NCBI RefSeq assembly: GCF_025822605.1
Contig: NZ_JACKTY010000014.1
Coordinates: forward strand, 253,883-317,882
Reading direction: 5' to 3'
DNA: 64,000 nucleotides
DNA from: Mycolicibacterium komossense
Lineage (GTDB): Bacteria > Actinomycetota > Actinomycetes > Mycobacteriales > Mycobacteriaceae
Shown here: one piece after another, positions 63,355 through 64,000 of the stretch
How positions within the stretch are numbered: position 1 is the stretch's first letter
Layout: every line of letters starts with the position of its first letter
Position numbers and translations under genes: made by a program
The notes under the pieces: model-generated
What the model saw: the letters and a program-made list of their open reading frames with translations, nothing else
What the model was told of the DNA's origin: nothing
The model's database searches: none

Positions 63355-63872
63355 TCGTCGGTCTGATCCAGGTACTTCTCGAACGGGTGCGGCCCGACTT
63401 CCCTGGCGGGCAGCGCCGGGTCGTACAGCGCGGTATAGCCAGAGGCCCGATAGAGCGCCACAGCCTCGGGCTGGCTCCATCCGGTGGTCAGGTAGATGCG
63501 GGTATATCCGGCATCGGCGGCGATGCGCTCCAGTGCCGCCACCACCAGCTTTCCGTATCCACGCTGTCGGTACCCCGATGCGGTCCAGATCCGTTTGAGT
63601 TCGGCGGTGGTGGAGTCGTAGCGGCGGAAGGCGCCACCGGCCACCGGGAGACCGTCGATCAACCCGATGATCAGCGCTCCGCCGGGAGGGGAGAACTCCT
63701 CGGCGGGATAGCCCTTGAGGTCTGCTGACCTGACCGCGGGGTCGCCGCCGTAGCGGGAGCTGTATTCGACGGCCAGCTCGTCGAGCAGCGGCTGGGCCAG
63801 CAGGTCGCTCTGGTGGACCGCGACGAACCGCAGAGCACCGACGGCGCGATCAGCTTCTAGGGTCACACCCAC
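63330..63872 (-). CDS. GNAT-family N-acetyltransferase
   Basis: 180-residue GNAT with the acetyl-CoA motif region RIWTASGYRQRGYGKLVVAA and the C-terminal LTTGWSQPEAVALYRASGY. Substrate unknown. GTG 63872 is the first start; GTG 63866 is an alternative. Its 3' end overlaps the convergent dioxygenase gene by 25 bp. Confidence 0.85.
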   Translation of the reverse strand: MGVTLEADRAVGALRFVAVHQSDLLAQPLLDELAVEYSSRYGGDPAVRSADLKGYPAEEFSPPGGALIIGLIDGLPVAGGAFRRYDSTTAELKRIWTASGYRQRGYGKLVVAALERIAADAGYTRIYLTTGWSQPEAVALYRASGYTALYDPALPAREVGPHPFEKYLDQTDDQPAITLR

Positions 63873-63936
63873 CAGTCAAATACGATTCGTGACCGCTCGC
63901 GGCTGTTGTGCTCGACCAGATTCTAGAATTACGGTG

Positions 63937-64000
63937 GTGCAAAGACTCGCGCCGGGCCCGCGACGGTCACCATTCGAACGCAGGTCAGAACACCGACGAG
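63937..64000 (+). CDS. Possible 5' end of a gene running off the window
   Basis: A GTG at 63937 opens a frame to the edge (21 codons, starting MQRLAPGPRRSP). A -10-like TAGAAT (63924-63929) lies 7-8 nt upstream, as for a leaderless mycobacterial transcript, within the palindrome ATTCTAGAAT (63920-63929). Too short to identify. Confidence 0.3.
   Translation, partial: MQRLAPGPRRSPFERRSEHRR

Overview
The window is high-GC actinobacterial DNA from a mycobacterium, most likely an environmental, fast-growing Mycolicibacterium-type species. The left 16 kb has the gene content comEA-comEC-holA / rpsT / ATP-grasp, alpha-E and transglutaminase trio / RNase Z / CBS protein / PemK-like protein / lepA / lipoprotein. 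From memory this matches the M. tuberculosis Rv2415c-Rv2403c neighbourhood. Two WhiB proteins, an MceF protein and a glycine-rich PGRS-type protein also point to Mycobacteriaceae. I saw no rRNA, tRNA, CRISPR array or insertion sequence.

Layout. 1-2.4 kb: an APC amino acid permease cut by the left edge, and its divergent HutC-type GntR regulator. 2.5-16 kb: conserved housekeeping genes. 16-26 kb: an organosulfur module with a DszA/NtaA-type monooxygenase and a DszC/SfnB-type flavoprotein, then an operon of metN-metI-metQ, a second DszA/NtaA-type monooxygenase, an SsuD-type monooxygenase, a FAD/NAD(P) oxidoreductase and a 49-residue membrane protein, with a WhiB next to it. 26.5-32.4 kb: a 49-residue orphan ORF, the broken end of an mce operon (mceE tail plus intact mceF), and a 1,109-residue PGRS-type exported protein ending in a C39/papain-like domain. 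32.4-44.5 kb: a leftward operon of a fused binding protein-permease, its ATPase and two more flavin monooxygenases; a sulfate-binding protein paired with a SulP permease; and a rightward set of NCS1 permease, flavin monooxygenase and frameshifted tauD. 44.5-49.7 kb: a tightly overlapping leftward operon of YkoE-type ECF transporter (S, fused A-A', T), a small P-loop kinase, a THI5-like protein and a rhodanese. 49.9-56.7 kb: GntR regulator, acyl-CoA dehydrogenase, methyltransferase, a ykkC-family riboswitch in front of a TauE/SafE permease, then an APC permease and a glutamine-synthetase-like ligase. 57-64 kb: a second WhiB, a leftward oligopeptide ABC operon with a frameshifted dppB, a TauD-like dioxygenase lacking its metal-binding Asp, and a GNAT.

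How it works together. From 16 to 64 kb most genes suit scavenging of sulfur, and perhaps nitrogen, from organic compounds: six luciferase-like (LLM) monooxygenases, two acyl-CoA-dehydrogenase-fold flavoproteins, two TauD-type genes, and several importers placed directly against these enzymes. No separate FMN reductase is visible, although LLM monooxygenases normally need reduced flavin from one. Two genes (tauD at 44.3 kb, dppB at 62.3 kb) have single-base frameshifts; these may be real decay or consensus errors. The items most worth a second look are the PGRS-C39 protein, the ykkC-family RNA before TauE/SafE, the H-x-G dioxygenase, the sulfate-binding protein/SulP pair and the ECF-THI5-kinase-rhodanese operon.
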